From positions 62,001-126,000 of the forward strand of contig CADAFP010000002.1 in the NCBI GenBank assembly GCA_902787185.1: a stretch of 64,000 bases of DNA, read 5' to 3'. The stretch comes from an uncultured Bacteroidales bacterium. Its GTDB lineage: Bacteria > Bacteroidota > Bacteroidia > Bacteroidales > Muribaculaceae. Both the position numbers and the translations under genes were made by a program. The notes beneath the pieces were generated by a model. That model ran no database searches. It was given only the letters and a program-made list of their open reading frames with translations, and was not told the origin of the DNA. This document shows positions 44,601-51,456 of the stretch, one piece after another; within the stretch, counting starts at the first letter, position 1; every line of letters starts with the position of its first letter.

Positions 44601-46003
44601 TTGCCATTGTCACCCATAAACAGCATCTGGTATGGCGTGTACTCACGATAAACACCGTCAATGCCGTTGCCGGCATAACCCTGAGTGTGCAGTTTGTGAG
44701 GACCGTCGATGACCATCTTGGCATAGCGGGCGGCATCGGCCCAGCGGGCCACACCGGTATATACCTGTGCATTCAGGTAAAGTCGTGCCAGCAACAGGTT
44801 AGCGGCATCACGGTCAACGCGGCCATAATCCACTTCACCCTCGTGGCGGGCCACAGGGTCACACAATCTCTCGCGCAGGCTGAGTAATTCCTGCTCCAGC
44901 CACTGGAATAGCTCGACACGCGATGACTGCGGGATATTGTCAACACCAGTTGTGGTGACCAGCGGCACATTGCCCCAGTAGTCAAGCAGATAGAAATAGT
45001 GCAGTGCCCTCAGGAAACGCACTTCGGCCGTCTTGGTAGCATCAATGTCACTAAACTGGTCCAGGTATTCATTGCAGACACCAATGCAGGCATACAATGA
45101 AAAGTAAGAAGCCTCCAACATCGGATGAGTGGCATCATAATGATTGAAATTGAATGCTGGGATGCCTGTATCACCCCAAGCGCAGATAGCCTCGTCGGTG
45201 GTCAGCTCGTTAGAATTCCACAATTGACGCACATAATCTGTATATCCGTCATCCATGCCGTTAAGATGGACACCCCCATTGACATAGTCATAGCACTTCT
45301 TGAACAATTCATTGGCCTGAGCGGTATCAGAGTCTAAGATGGGCTCAAACTCAAAGGTGCGGTTTTTCATATCAAAGGAGAGGCGATAGCTGACGGTAGT
45401 GCTGGGAGGTAGCTTGAACGAGAAAGCCACCTGATTATTGGGACCTTCCACAAAGGTTCCACTCATCCCGTTGGCGCCATCCTGGGAGTAACCGATGAAA
45501 TCCGCAGTCCAGAAGTCAGCCTCAGCAACATCCATGGTTTCCTGAGGATAAATCTTGAACCAGTTGTAGCCACTGGTGGCAGGAATCTCCACCGTGAACA
45601 CGGGGTTGGCATACACATTGCCACCGCCATTGTCGAGCTTATAAGTCGCATCATAGGGGGTCCAGTTGTTACTGGTGCCAATGTAGTAGTAGGCCGAGGA
45701 GATTGCATGTATCTCCTGCTGGCCGCTCATGATAGCATCAATAAGTGAAACCACATCGGCAACCGACACGACTCCATCAAAATCGACATCGGCAGCAGCA
45801 GGGATATCAGATGAGCCGGATAAAATGTAATCGACGATAGCGACAACATCTGCAATCGATATTTTTCCATCATTGTCGACGTCTCCTGTCATAGTACTCT
45901 TGACAGTCGATTCAAGAGGCAACTCGGTTGGCTGTTCCAACCCTTGGGCAAAGCACGGTAATAACATGCTTAAGCAAAGCAGTAAGATAATATGATTTTT
46001 CAT
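41624..46003 (-). CDS. Dockerin-SusD-SusE-SusF fusion protein
   Basis: One uninterrupted frame of 1459 residues from the ATG at 46003 (a TTG start at 46027 would add 8, and residue numbers below use that longer form, 1467). Order: signal peptide (9-28); two dockerin-like EF-hands (47-101: DVDNDGKISIAD, DVDFDGVVSVAD); a YYYIG module (108-230); a full SusD domain (238-743, ending NPGY); a SusE-like set (748-1110); a second YYYIG module (1127-1250); the SusF C-terminal modules (1257-1467, ending GYYYFMAQ). Domain order equals the gene order susD-susE-susF of the locus at 12293-16378, with shared stretches such as IPTYPAYDTDG and YVGYFPEGGQFKFVH. The lipobox is not canonical (LLPC), so the protein may be released, not lipid-anchored. 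No susC lies nearby. Starch binding is inferred. Confidence 0.85.
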   Translation of the reverse strand: MKNHIILLLCLSMLLPCFAQGLEQPTELPLESTVKSTMTGDVDNDGKISIADVVAIVDYILSGSSDIPAAADVDFDGVVSVADVVSLIDAIMSGQQEIHAISSAYYYIGTSNNWTPYDATYKLDNGGGNVYANPVFTVEIPATSGYNWFKIYPQETMDVAEADFWTADFIGYSQDGANGMSGTFVEGPNNQVAFSFKLPPSTTVSYRLSFDMKNRTFEFEPILDSDTAQANELFKKCYDYVNGGVHLNGMDDGYTDYVRQLWNSNELTTDEAICAWGDTGIPAFNFNHYDATHPMLEASYFSLYACIGVCNEYLDQFSDIDATKTAEVRFLRALHYFYLLDYWGNVPLVTTTGVDNIPQSSRVELFQWLEQELLSLRERLCDPVARHEGEVDYGRVDRDAANLLLARLYLNAQVYTGVARWADAARYAKMVIDGPHKLHTQGYAGNGIDGVYREYTPYQMLFMGDNGNTAAAAEAVFPLPRDGAQIFMDNSIYGWGGTTFLIASTFDWNMHENPYNDSELNGLGTNGQWAGNRARPQLVRQFFPNDDAPVGQPGYMVAKLGGDDRALFNTGSGRTLENTNPSDFFNGYAVAKFNNFKTNGSVASHPTFSDADFFLMRSAEAYLTYAEALTCQAGGVAPAQAVDALNAIRARAHAEQRTSYTLNQIMDEWSREFYFEGRRRMDLIRFNCFGGTTDYLWSWKGGILGGRNFPAFRNVFAIPAAAMVANPNLVQNPGYEEEAAQTITFDLSTPVHTLVDIDDFMYIPFEWTEPDYYLPSSLYYRLEVSPTNEWNVSIDEAAADKTGQLQADYAVLTPTHIRSLSSEMTVVELNWALAQICHWSEDNLPDRQTVYVRCVASDQYYSNVVSLEIKPYYVGTAGQPVNLWYLVGDCIGSSPWSNYGVYDIGSGLIPTYPAYDTDGTLMPGCSMYVGYFPEGGQFKFVHIPGDWSEQLNYTNVVSPGWFLSDEDGDNHNIGINEAGYYTILINAYNEITIEKYEQEPTLYEMISMPGDYQDWMPESSAMMAVSTMADMNLINHDWFAEVTFDQNAEVLFTANGEWDMIWGNATDFPYGLGTPFTGNIKVPAGRYTVMFNDIMGTYSFVDFDADPEPYVPVIPYVPSISSAYYYIGSSNDWTPNDATYKLNNGGGDVYDHPVFTVTIPATDNDNIFMIYPQETMDADGDEFWNSDFIGYYSEASNGMSGTFVKGRNSVAAYSFVIPASTSADKYKLTFDMLKRTFNFEVIEKPVEPTLPDLWYLMGSGFGDGSWHNMSTDDVGVSLVPMYGMPGSANILKWVGYLAARRTFKIIHTPGESEQLSMVDGVIALNNGEGGNIRVNDAGYYEITVNTSTYEVNIEKLDISPSAYSTMGMPGGYQYWNPGANLMTAVNTRAENHDWIVKDFVVTEATELKFAADGNWYANWGGSEFPFGLAVENGPNIPVALGTYTVMFNDILGYYYFMAQ

Positions 46004-46062
46004 TGTTTTTTGGTTTTTTAGGTTCAAATTAATATAGTTTCATTTTGCTTGATTATCCATCG

Positions 46063-46070
46063 CAAAAATA
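46063..46070 (-). promoter_or_regulatory. -7 box of the fusion gene (TATTTTTG)
   Basis: The minus strand reads TATTTTTG, 60 nt before the ATG at 46003. CAA at 46093-46095 (TTG on the minus strand) is a possible -33 with a 22-bp spacer. No LacI-type palindrome was seen here, so the fusion gene appears to be controlled separately from the starch locus. Confidence 0.5.
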
Positions 46071-46123
46071 ATGCTTTTTCGCCAAATAATAACAACAAAC
46101 GCGTCAAAATCTATAGATATTGA

Positions 46124-46154
46124 CACAAAAAAGAGGGGTCTCTTCAAAAAGACC
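46124..46154 (-). terminator. Terminator of the efflux operon
   Basis: On the minus strand GGTC...GACC forms a stem across TTTTTGAAGA (46154-46137), followed by CCTC and six T residues (46131-46126). It lies 43 nt after the second permease stop. Confidence 0.65.
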
Positions 46155-46196
46155 ATATGGATTATTTTCTTATTTCCGCACTGATGTAAGGGGAAT

Positions 46197-47453
46197 TTAC
46201 CCCACGCCGTTTTTGGCGAGGTCGATGCGGGTGAGGACGCGGGGATTGTCCTCGCTGGCGGCAATCCACGAGCGGTAACGGCGGCGGTTGACGAAACGCT
46301 CGACCAGATAGGCCAGCGTGAACATCACGGGCACCTGGAGCCACAACATCCAGTAGTGATGGGATACCTGATAGAGGGTGGCGCCGTTAGTCTGCATGAG
46401 GACGTAACCGTTGCTCATCCAGGTGGCTGGAACGCAGTCGCCCACGACATACCACAGACGCGACATCAGGTAGCGCGGCCACGAGACGCCCACCAGGAAG
46501 ACGAACACCACCGACGAGAAGACGAACAGCAGGAACACGCTCTCGCGCTCGTTGACAAAGGCCTGCAATGTCTGTCCCATAAGCGAGACAGTGATGATGA
46601 ACGGCACCGCCAGGCAAATAATGTGCAGGATGTTGCCATACTGCGGGAAGCCGAACATCAAGGGCACATAGTGCAGCACATAGATGACGGGAATGACATA
46701 GATAATCTGGTGGCACATCATCTTGCCGATGATGGTGGCACTCACGCCTGCCTCAATGGCCATCGGGTCACGGCCGCCATTGCGGCGACGACGCTCGATG
46801 CTACCGCCATGCAGCATGGCGATACCCAAAATCATGCTCTGCTGGAGCACCAGCGGCAGGATGAACAGCAACACGGCGCTGGCGATACCCATCGCCCTGT
46901 TGCCCACGGGCACCTGACGGCTCTCGATGACGCTTCCGCTCGTGTTGAGCACGGGCTCGACCTTGGCCGCCAAACGCTCATTGCCCATTGTCTGAGTGAC
47001 ATTGTTCAAGGCTGTGAACAACGCCTTGTAGCGCATCATCACGCTCATGTCGCAATAGAGCAGGATGTGTCCCTGCTCACCACGGGTAACGCTCTGCCCG
47101 AAGTCGCGCGGCACATGCAGGATGCCGTAGCAGCGCTTGAGATGCATCGCCTCCTGCGCCTCTTGCATATTGGCGGCATAGCCGACAATCTTGACCTCCT
47201 GGGTGGCATCCATGCGGCGGATAAAGTCGCGGCTCATCGCGGTGCGGTTGTCGTCAACGACAACCACAGGCTCGTTGCGCACCACCTCGGGATTATAGAT
47301 GATGGAATAGAATACCGGGTAAACGGCGTTGAGCACCAGGAAAAAGATGACCACGCCCTCGTCGCGGAAGACGAGCAGCAACTCACGGCCACACACCTTG
47401 AGCACCTGGATGAACCACAGGAAGAATCTGCTATGTTTCACTTTCTCGGTCAT
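46197..47453 (-). CDS. ABC-2 type permease, second of two
   Basis: A 418-residue inner-membrane protein. One N-terminal membrane segment (VVIFFLVLNAVYPVFYSIIY), a periplasmic domain (about 50-190), then five or so C-terminal segments (including SAVLLFILPLVLQQSMILGIAML and IIYVIPVIYVLHYVPLMF). This is the layout of the YhhJ/YbhR-like ABC-2 family. It starts 9 nt after the upstream permease stop, and the two probably form a heterodimer that works with the HlyD-type adaptor and TolC. No ATP-binding subunit is encoded in the run. Confidence 0.8.
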   Translation of the reverse strand: MTEKVKHSRFFLWFIQVLKVCGRELLLVFRDEGVVIFFLVLNAVYPVFYSIIYNPEVVRNEPVVVVDDNRTAMSRDFIRRMDATQEVKIVGYAANMQEAQEAMHLKRCYGILHVPRDFGQSVTRGEQGHILLYCDMSVMMRYKALFTALNNVTQTMGNERLAAKVEPVLNTSGSVIESRQVPVGNRAMGIASAVLLFILPLVLQQSMILGIAMLHGGSIERRRRNGGRDPMAIEAGVSATIIGKMMCHQIIYVIPVIYVLHYVPLMFGFPQYGNILHIICLAVPFIITVSLMGQTLQAFVNERESVFLLFVFSSVVFVFLVGVSWPRYLMSRLWYVVGDCVPATWMSNGYVLMQTNGATLYQVSHHYWMLWLQVPVMFTLAYLVERFVNRRRYRSWIAASEDNPRVLTRIDLAKNGVG

Positions 47454-47462
47454 ATCTTATCA

Positions 47463-48629
47463 TCAAGGCACATACACGGGATTCATGCACTCTTTCTTCA
47501 AGTGCCATGACAGCAGCATGGGCAGGATGGTGAATCCCACGAGCGCCGCGTAATAGATTCTGGAATAATACAGGTCGATGCCATTCAACGACTGGTCAAC
47601 CATGATGAGGAAGTAGTACTTGATGGGCATGACATAGCCTATCGCCGTCACCCACGAGTACATGGACTCCTCGGGCAGCGAGAAGCCCGAGAACGAGAAC
47701 GACAGCATGCCAAACAGGGTGCACAGCATCGTGCCGTAGCGGAAGTTGGGCACAAAGCAGTATAACAGCACAGCGACACTCTGGTTGGCCACCACGAGCA
47801 GGAACATCGCCACAAGCATGTTCCACGGGTTACAGTTGAGCGGGAAATCGTAACAGCGGTACATCATCCACTGGATGAACCAACCGACGGCAGTAAACAA
47901 TACCGTCTGGGGCACCAGTTTGCCCACCAGAGCCAGAAACATGCTGTCGCCTGAGGTCCTGAGCCATTGGCGCGTCAAACCCGACTTCATCTCCAAGCCC
48001 AGCGAGAATGCCGTCACTAGCAGGATAAACAGCGAGAAAAAGCAGGGCACGAAGGTCGAGTTGAGGTAGAAGTTGTAATTGGTGTACGGGTTAATGAGCG
48101 CATGCACGTGGGTCTGATAGGGCTGCAAGGTGGCGGCAATGGTCTGGTTGGGCAAGCCTACAGTGCGTAGGGCCGTCTGCACAATCGCGCCATTGGCCAG
48201 CAGAGACATGGTCTTGAAACCCTTGTACTGCATCGAGGCCGGGGCATAAAAAGCGTAGTTCACATAGTAGCTCACCACGGGCTGGCGACCGCCCAAAGCA
48301 TGCTCTTCCAGGTCCTCAGGAATGAGGAAGAAACCCAATACCTCACCTCGCTGCACGGCATCGCGCGCCTCGGCAAAATTGGTGTACCGATGGCGGATGT
48401 TCACCTGTTGCAGTCCGTTCAGCGTTCGTGATACCTGTCGGGAGAGGATACTGTTATCCAAGTCAACGATACCTACCGGCACACGCTGTACCGAGCCGCC
48501 CTTGACCAGATCCATGAGGAACCAGCAACACAGAATCGGCATGATAACGATGAGCAGGAAGTACATAGGTCGCCGCACGAGTTGAACACACCCGCGCTTA
48601 AACGAATTCCCTATGTATTTCAGTATCAT
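47463..48629 (-). CDS. ABC-2 type permease, first of two
   Basis: A 388-residue inner-membrane protein with the same layout as its neighbour: N-terminal segment MYFLLIVIMPILCCWFLMDLV, a periplasmic domain with VGIVDLDNS and YRHTNFAEARDAV-like features, and C-terminal segments (FFSLFILLVTAFSLGLEM, then a TAVGWFIQWMM region). It is separated from the HlyD-type gene by 153 nt of repeats, the only large gap in the operon. Confidence 0.8.
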   Translation of the reverse strand: MILKYIGNSFKRGCVQLVRRPMYFLLIVIMPILCCWFLMDLVKGGSVQRVPVGIVDLDNSILSRQVSRTLNGLQQVNIRHRYTNFAEARDAVQRGEVLGFFLIPEDLEEHALGGRQPVVSYYVNYAFYAPASMQYKGFKTMSLLANGAIVQTALRTVGLPNQTIAATLQPYQTHVHALINPYTNYNFYLNSTFVPCFFSLFILLVTAFSLGLEMKSGLTRQWLRTSGDSMFLALVGKLVPQTVLFTAVGWFIQWMMYRCYDFPLNCNPWNMLVAMFLLVVANQSVAVLLYCFVPNFRYGTMLCTLFGMLSFSFSGFSLPEESMYSWVTAIGYVMPIKYYFLIMVDQSLNGIDLYYSRIYYAALVGFTILPMLLSWHLKKECMNPVYVP

Positions 48630-48778
48630 GTTTTAGTCCTTAGTTTTTAGTCCTTAGTCCCTAGTCCTTAGTTTCTAGTCCCTAGTTTCTAGTCCCTAGT
48701 TGGCATCCGCCAACTGTTAACTATTCACTGTTCACTGTTCACTGTTAACTATTCACTGTTCACTGTTAACTGTTAATT
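48630..48778. repeat. Short-period repeat array inside the efflux operon
   Basis: Two tandem parts flank a hairpin. On the plus strand units of TAGTCCCTAGT-like sequence (48634-48700) are followed by AGTTGGC-ATCC-GCCAACT (48697-48714) and then by ACTGTTCACTGTT-like units (to about 48770). Units vary by one or two bases. It contains no long open frame. It belongs to a group of similar intergenic arrays in this window. Confidence 0.7.
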
Positions 48779-48782
48779 AATC

Positions 48783-49793
48783 TTATTTCTCGAGGAGCAC
48801 CGACATGCCGGGACGCAGATTAGGCACCCTGCTGGTGGGACGCATCCTCACCTCAAAGGTCTTGCTGTCGTACTGGCCTTGGGCCTTGGCGGCCTGCCAG
48901 GTGGCATAGCTGCCCATGTCGTGGATGTAATAAATCGACATCTTGGCGGGTTGGTTGTTCAGGGCGGGAATGCGCACGGTGACCTCCTTGCCCATGGGCA
49001 GATCGCTGAGCACCTCCTCGCGCACGCTGAAGCTCACCCACATCTCGTCGAGTTTGGCAATCGACATGATGGGCGTGCCCATAGCCACGAGTTCACCCTC
49101 CTGGGGATAAATCTCGCTCACCTCACCGTCGCATGGAGCTACAAGCACCTGGTCCTCGAGTATGCTTTCCACCTCCATGACGGTGCCACGAGCAGCGTTA
49201 GCCATACTCCTGGCGGCGTTCTTGTCCTCCTGTTGGGCGCCTTTCACGGCCAGGTCATACTGGGCCTTGGCGGCTTTAACCTGTGCGGTGGCGGCATCAA
49301 AGGCGGCCTTAGCCTCGTCACGCTTCTGCTGGGTGGCGACACCTTGCTTGAACAAGTTCTCCACACGCTGATAAGTCTTCTCGGCAATGGTCTGTGCAGC
49401 AATCGCCTGCTGCCACATGTTGTAAGCGCCCTGCTTCAACTCCTCGCGGGTACCCTTCTCGGCCTTCTGGGTCTGGGAAGCGGCAGCCGCAGCAGCCTGC
49501 TGAGCCTGATAGTGCTTAGCGTCGACAGTGCTGGAATAGATGCTCACCAACTTGTCGCCCTTGTGCACCGTGTCACCCTCATGGACGTAGAATCGCACGA
49601 TGCGTCCAGGCAGTTTGCCGCTCACGCGCACAGCGTCACAGTCGGCCTGACCCTGAATGGTCGTGTCGGCAGGGTGGATGAGCAGGATGCCCACGATGGC
49701 GATGCTGGCTATCACCAACGCAAACACTGCCAGTGCTGCCAGCAGCGCTTTGTCCTTCTTGCGGACCACAGTTCTCTGTTCGTCTTTTTCCAT
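48783..49793 (-). CDS. HlyD/EmrA-type membrane-fusion adaptor
   Basis: A 336-residue adaptor that bridges the inner-membrane permease and TolC. One membrane anchor (about 14-38, LLAALAVFALVIASIAIVGILL), then a first lipoyl half (VSGKLPGRIVRFYVHEGDTVHKGD), a long alpha-helical hairpin rich in A, Q and E (about 95-205), the second lipoyl half (VLVAPCDGEVSEIYPQEGELV) and a beta-barrel part ending LRPGMSVLLEK. It is 61 nt downstream of the TolC gene. Confidence 0.9.
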   Translation of the reverse strand: MEKDEQRTVVRKKDKALLAALAVFALVIASIAIVGILLIHPADTTIQGQADCDAVRVSGKLPGRIVRFYVHEGDTVHKGDKLVSIYSSTVDAKHYQAQQAAAAAASQTQKAEKGTREELKQGAYNMWQQAIAAQTIAEKTYQRVENLFKQGVATQQKRDEAKAAFDAATAQVKAAKAQYDLAVKGAQQEDKNAARSMANAARGTVMEVESILEDQVLVAPCDGEVSEIYPQEGELVAMGTPIMSIAKLDEMWVSFSVREEVLSDLPMGKEVTVRIPALNNQPAKMSIYYIHDMGSYATWQAAKAQGQYDSKTFEVRMRPTSRVPNLRPGMSVLLEK

Positions 49794-49854
49794 ATAATTG
49801 TTTTTAGTTTTTAGTTGTCAATTTTTCAAGACGTCCTTGGTAATCTCGAGTCTC

Positions 49855-51282
49855 TTAATAGCGCATTGTGCCCATCACCTTGTCGAGGTACTCGTGGGTG
49901 AGTTGCACGTTGATTTCGGCATCGATTTTCTCGCTGTTGGCCTTGAGCCAAGCAGTCTGTGCGCCAAGCACCTCGTCGATGGTGCCCATGCCCTCCTTGA
50001 AGGCGATACCGGCTATGCGCAGGTTCTCATCGGCCTGGGCCAGATTGGCCTTGGTGGCCTCATAGGTCTTGAACGCTTCCTGATAGCTGAACGCAGCCTG
50101 ACTGATCTGCAAAGCGATTTTCTCTTTGGCATCGTCGAGTTCCAGGCGCTTCACATTGGCATCGACCTGAGCAGCCTTGACCTTATTGCTCAACCCGCCC
50201 CAGTGCCACAGGGGGACGCGGAGCGTGGCACCGATGCTGAAGCCGGCGCCAAACCGGTTCTCAAAGCCGTCATAGCTGTTGGGATTGGTGGCATGCAGGG
50301 CGGCAACGGCTGCCAGCTTGGGCATCATCTCGCTGCGTGCGACCTTGACCTGCTGGTCATAAATCTTGGTGGCCAGTTCCAATGAGCGCACATCATGGCG
50401 TTTCTCATACACTTCATCTAAATTGTAGTTGGATGGTGCAAGGGAGAGACCCAACTCGTCGCGGCCCTCGTCGGCGAGAGTCATCATCGTGTTCACGGGC
50501 AGGCCGCACAGTTGTGCCAGCAACATGCGCGACAGCGTCACGCCATTGTCCACCTTAGTCAGGTCCACATTGGCCTCGTTGAGCTTCACGTCCACCGCGA
50601 GCTGGTTGGCACGGGTGGCGACGCCCTCGTTGACCATCGCCTTAACATCATTGTCGAACTGCTGCACCAGATTCACATAGCTGCGGGCCAGCTTCTGCTT
50701 AGCGCAGAGCGAGACCACCTGCCAGTAGGCGGCATCGACATTATAGATGACATCCTCGATTTTGCTCTCGCGCATCTCGCGGGCGAGTTGCTCGGCGAGG
50801 TCGGTAATCTGGTTCATGGCGGTGATTTTGCCGCCCATGTAGATGGGCTGCGTCACCGTCAGTGCTCCACCCATCAGGTTGTGGATGTTATAGGTGAGGC
50901 CGCTCTTGGGCAGCAACGCCACGGTCGTGGGGACATACTGGCCATTGACCTGCACGGGATAGCCCGTGGTGGGGTCGATGAGCAGATTGTAGTCATACTG
51001 GCCCGTCTGGGGATTGAATGACTTGGTGGGCAGCATCTGGTCCTCCTTGATGAGCGACACCTTGCGGGAATTGTAGATATAGCCCGCCGTGAAGTCAAAC
51101 TGCGGCAGATAGGCCGCAGCAGCCTCCTTGCGCTGGTAGCCCGCCTTCTCGATGGCAAGGGCCGTCTGCTGAATCTCCTTGTTATTGCGCAACGCCATGC
51201 TACGGCATGAGTCCAAAGTCACCACTTGGGCCGAAGCCATTATCGAAATGGCGCAAAACGCGATGAATACGATGTTTCGCAT
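49855..51282 (-). CDS. TolC-family outer-membrane efflux protein
   Basis: A 475-residue outer-membrane channel. Signal peptide 1-18, then two repeats of the TolC helix-strand pattern: VTLDSCRSMALRNNKEIQQTALAIEKAG, a sheet region with GGALTVTQPIYMGGK, then a second half with LDEVYEKRHDVRSLELATKIYDQQVKV and LRVPLWHWGGLSNKVKAAQ. First gene of a four-gene efflux operon (TolC, adaptor, two permeases). Substrate unknown; the layout is common in Bacteroidetes. Confidence 0.85.
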   Translation of the reverse strand: MRNIVFIAFCAISIMASAQVVTLDSCRSMALRNNKEIQQTALAIEKAGYQRKEAAAAYLPQFDFTAGYIYNSRKVSLIKEDQMLPTKSFNPQTGQYDYNLLIDPTTGYPVQVNGQYVPTTVALLPKSGLTYNIHNLMGGALTVTQPIYMGGKITAMNQITDLAEQLAREMRESKIEDVIYNVDAAYWQVVSLCAKQKLARSYVNLVQQFDNDVKAMVNEGVATRANQLAVDVKLNEANVDLTKVDNGVTLSRMLLAQLCGLPVNTMMTLADEGRDELGLSLAPSNYNLDEVYEKRHDVRSLELATKIYDQQVKVARSEMMPKLAAVAALHATNPNSYDGFENRFGAGFSIGATLRVPLWHWGGLSNKVKAAQVDANVKRLELDDAKEKIALQISQAAFSYQEAFKTYEATKANLAQADENLRIAGIAFKEGMGTIDEVLGAQTAWLKANSEKIDAEINVQLTHEYLDKVMGTMRY

Positions 51283-51328
51283 AGTTACTTCTACTTACTT
51301 TTCACAAGCTCGGTCTGTTTTAACGGCG

Positions 51329-51336
51329 CAAAGATA
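51329..51336 (-). promoter_or_regulatory. -7 box of the efflux operon (TATCTTTG)
   Basis: The minus strand reads TATCTTTG, 46 nt before the TolC start, with transcription expected near 51322. Confidence 0.55.
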
Positions 51337-51420
51337 CTATTATTTTTGACACTAAAATCACCTGTGCCATTTTTTTCCACAATTCGAGAAAAATAGAACA
51401 GTGATTTCGTTAAAAATCAC

Positions 51421-51428
51421 TACCTTTG
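51421..51428 (+). promoter_or_regulatory. -7 box of the C10 protease gene (TACCTTTG)
   Basis: TACCTTTG fits the consensus. The ATG at 51457 is 28 nt downstream, so the leader would be about 22 nt. No clear -33. Confidence 0.55.
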
Positions 51429-51456
51429 CCTGCGTAATCAATAAAAGACCATTTTC

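Noticed and set aside
46356-47510. Plus-strand open frame over the permease genes
   Set aside because: It is H/D/Q-rich with no recognisable motif and lies opposite clear membrane proteins.
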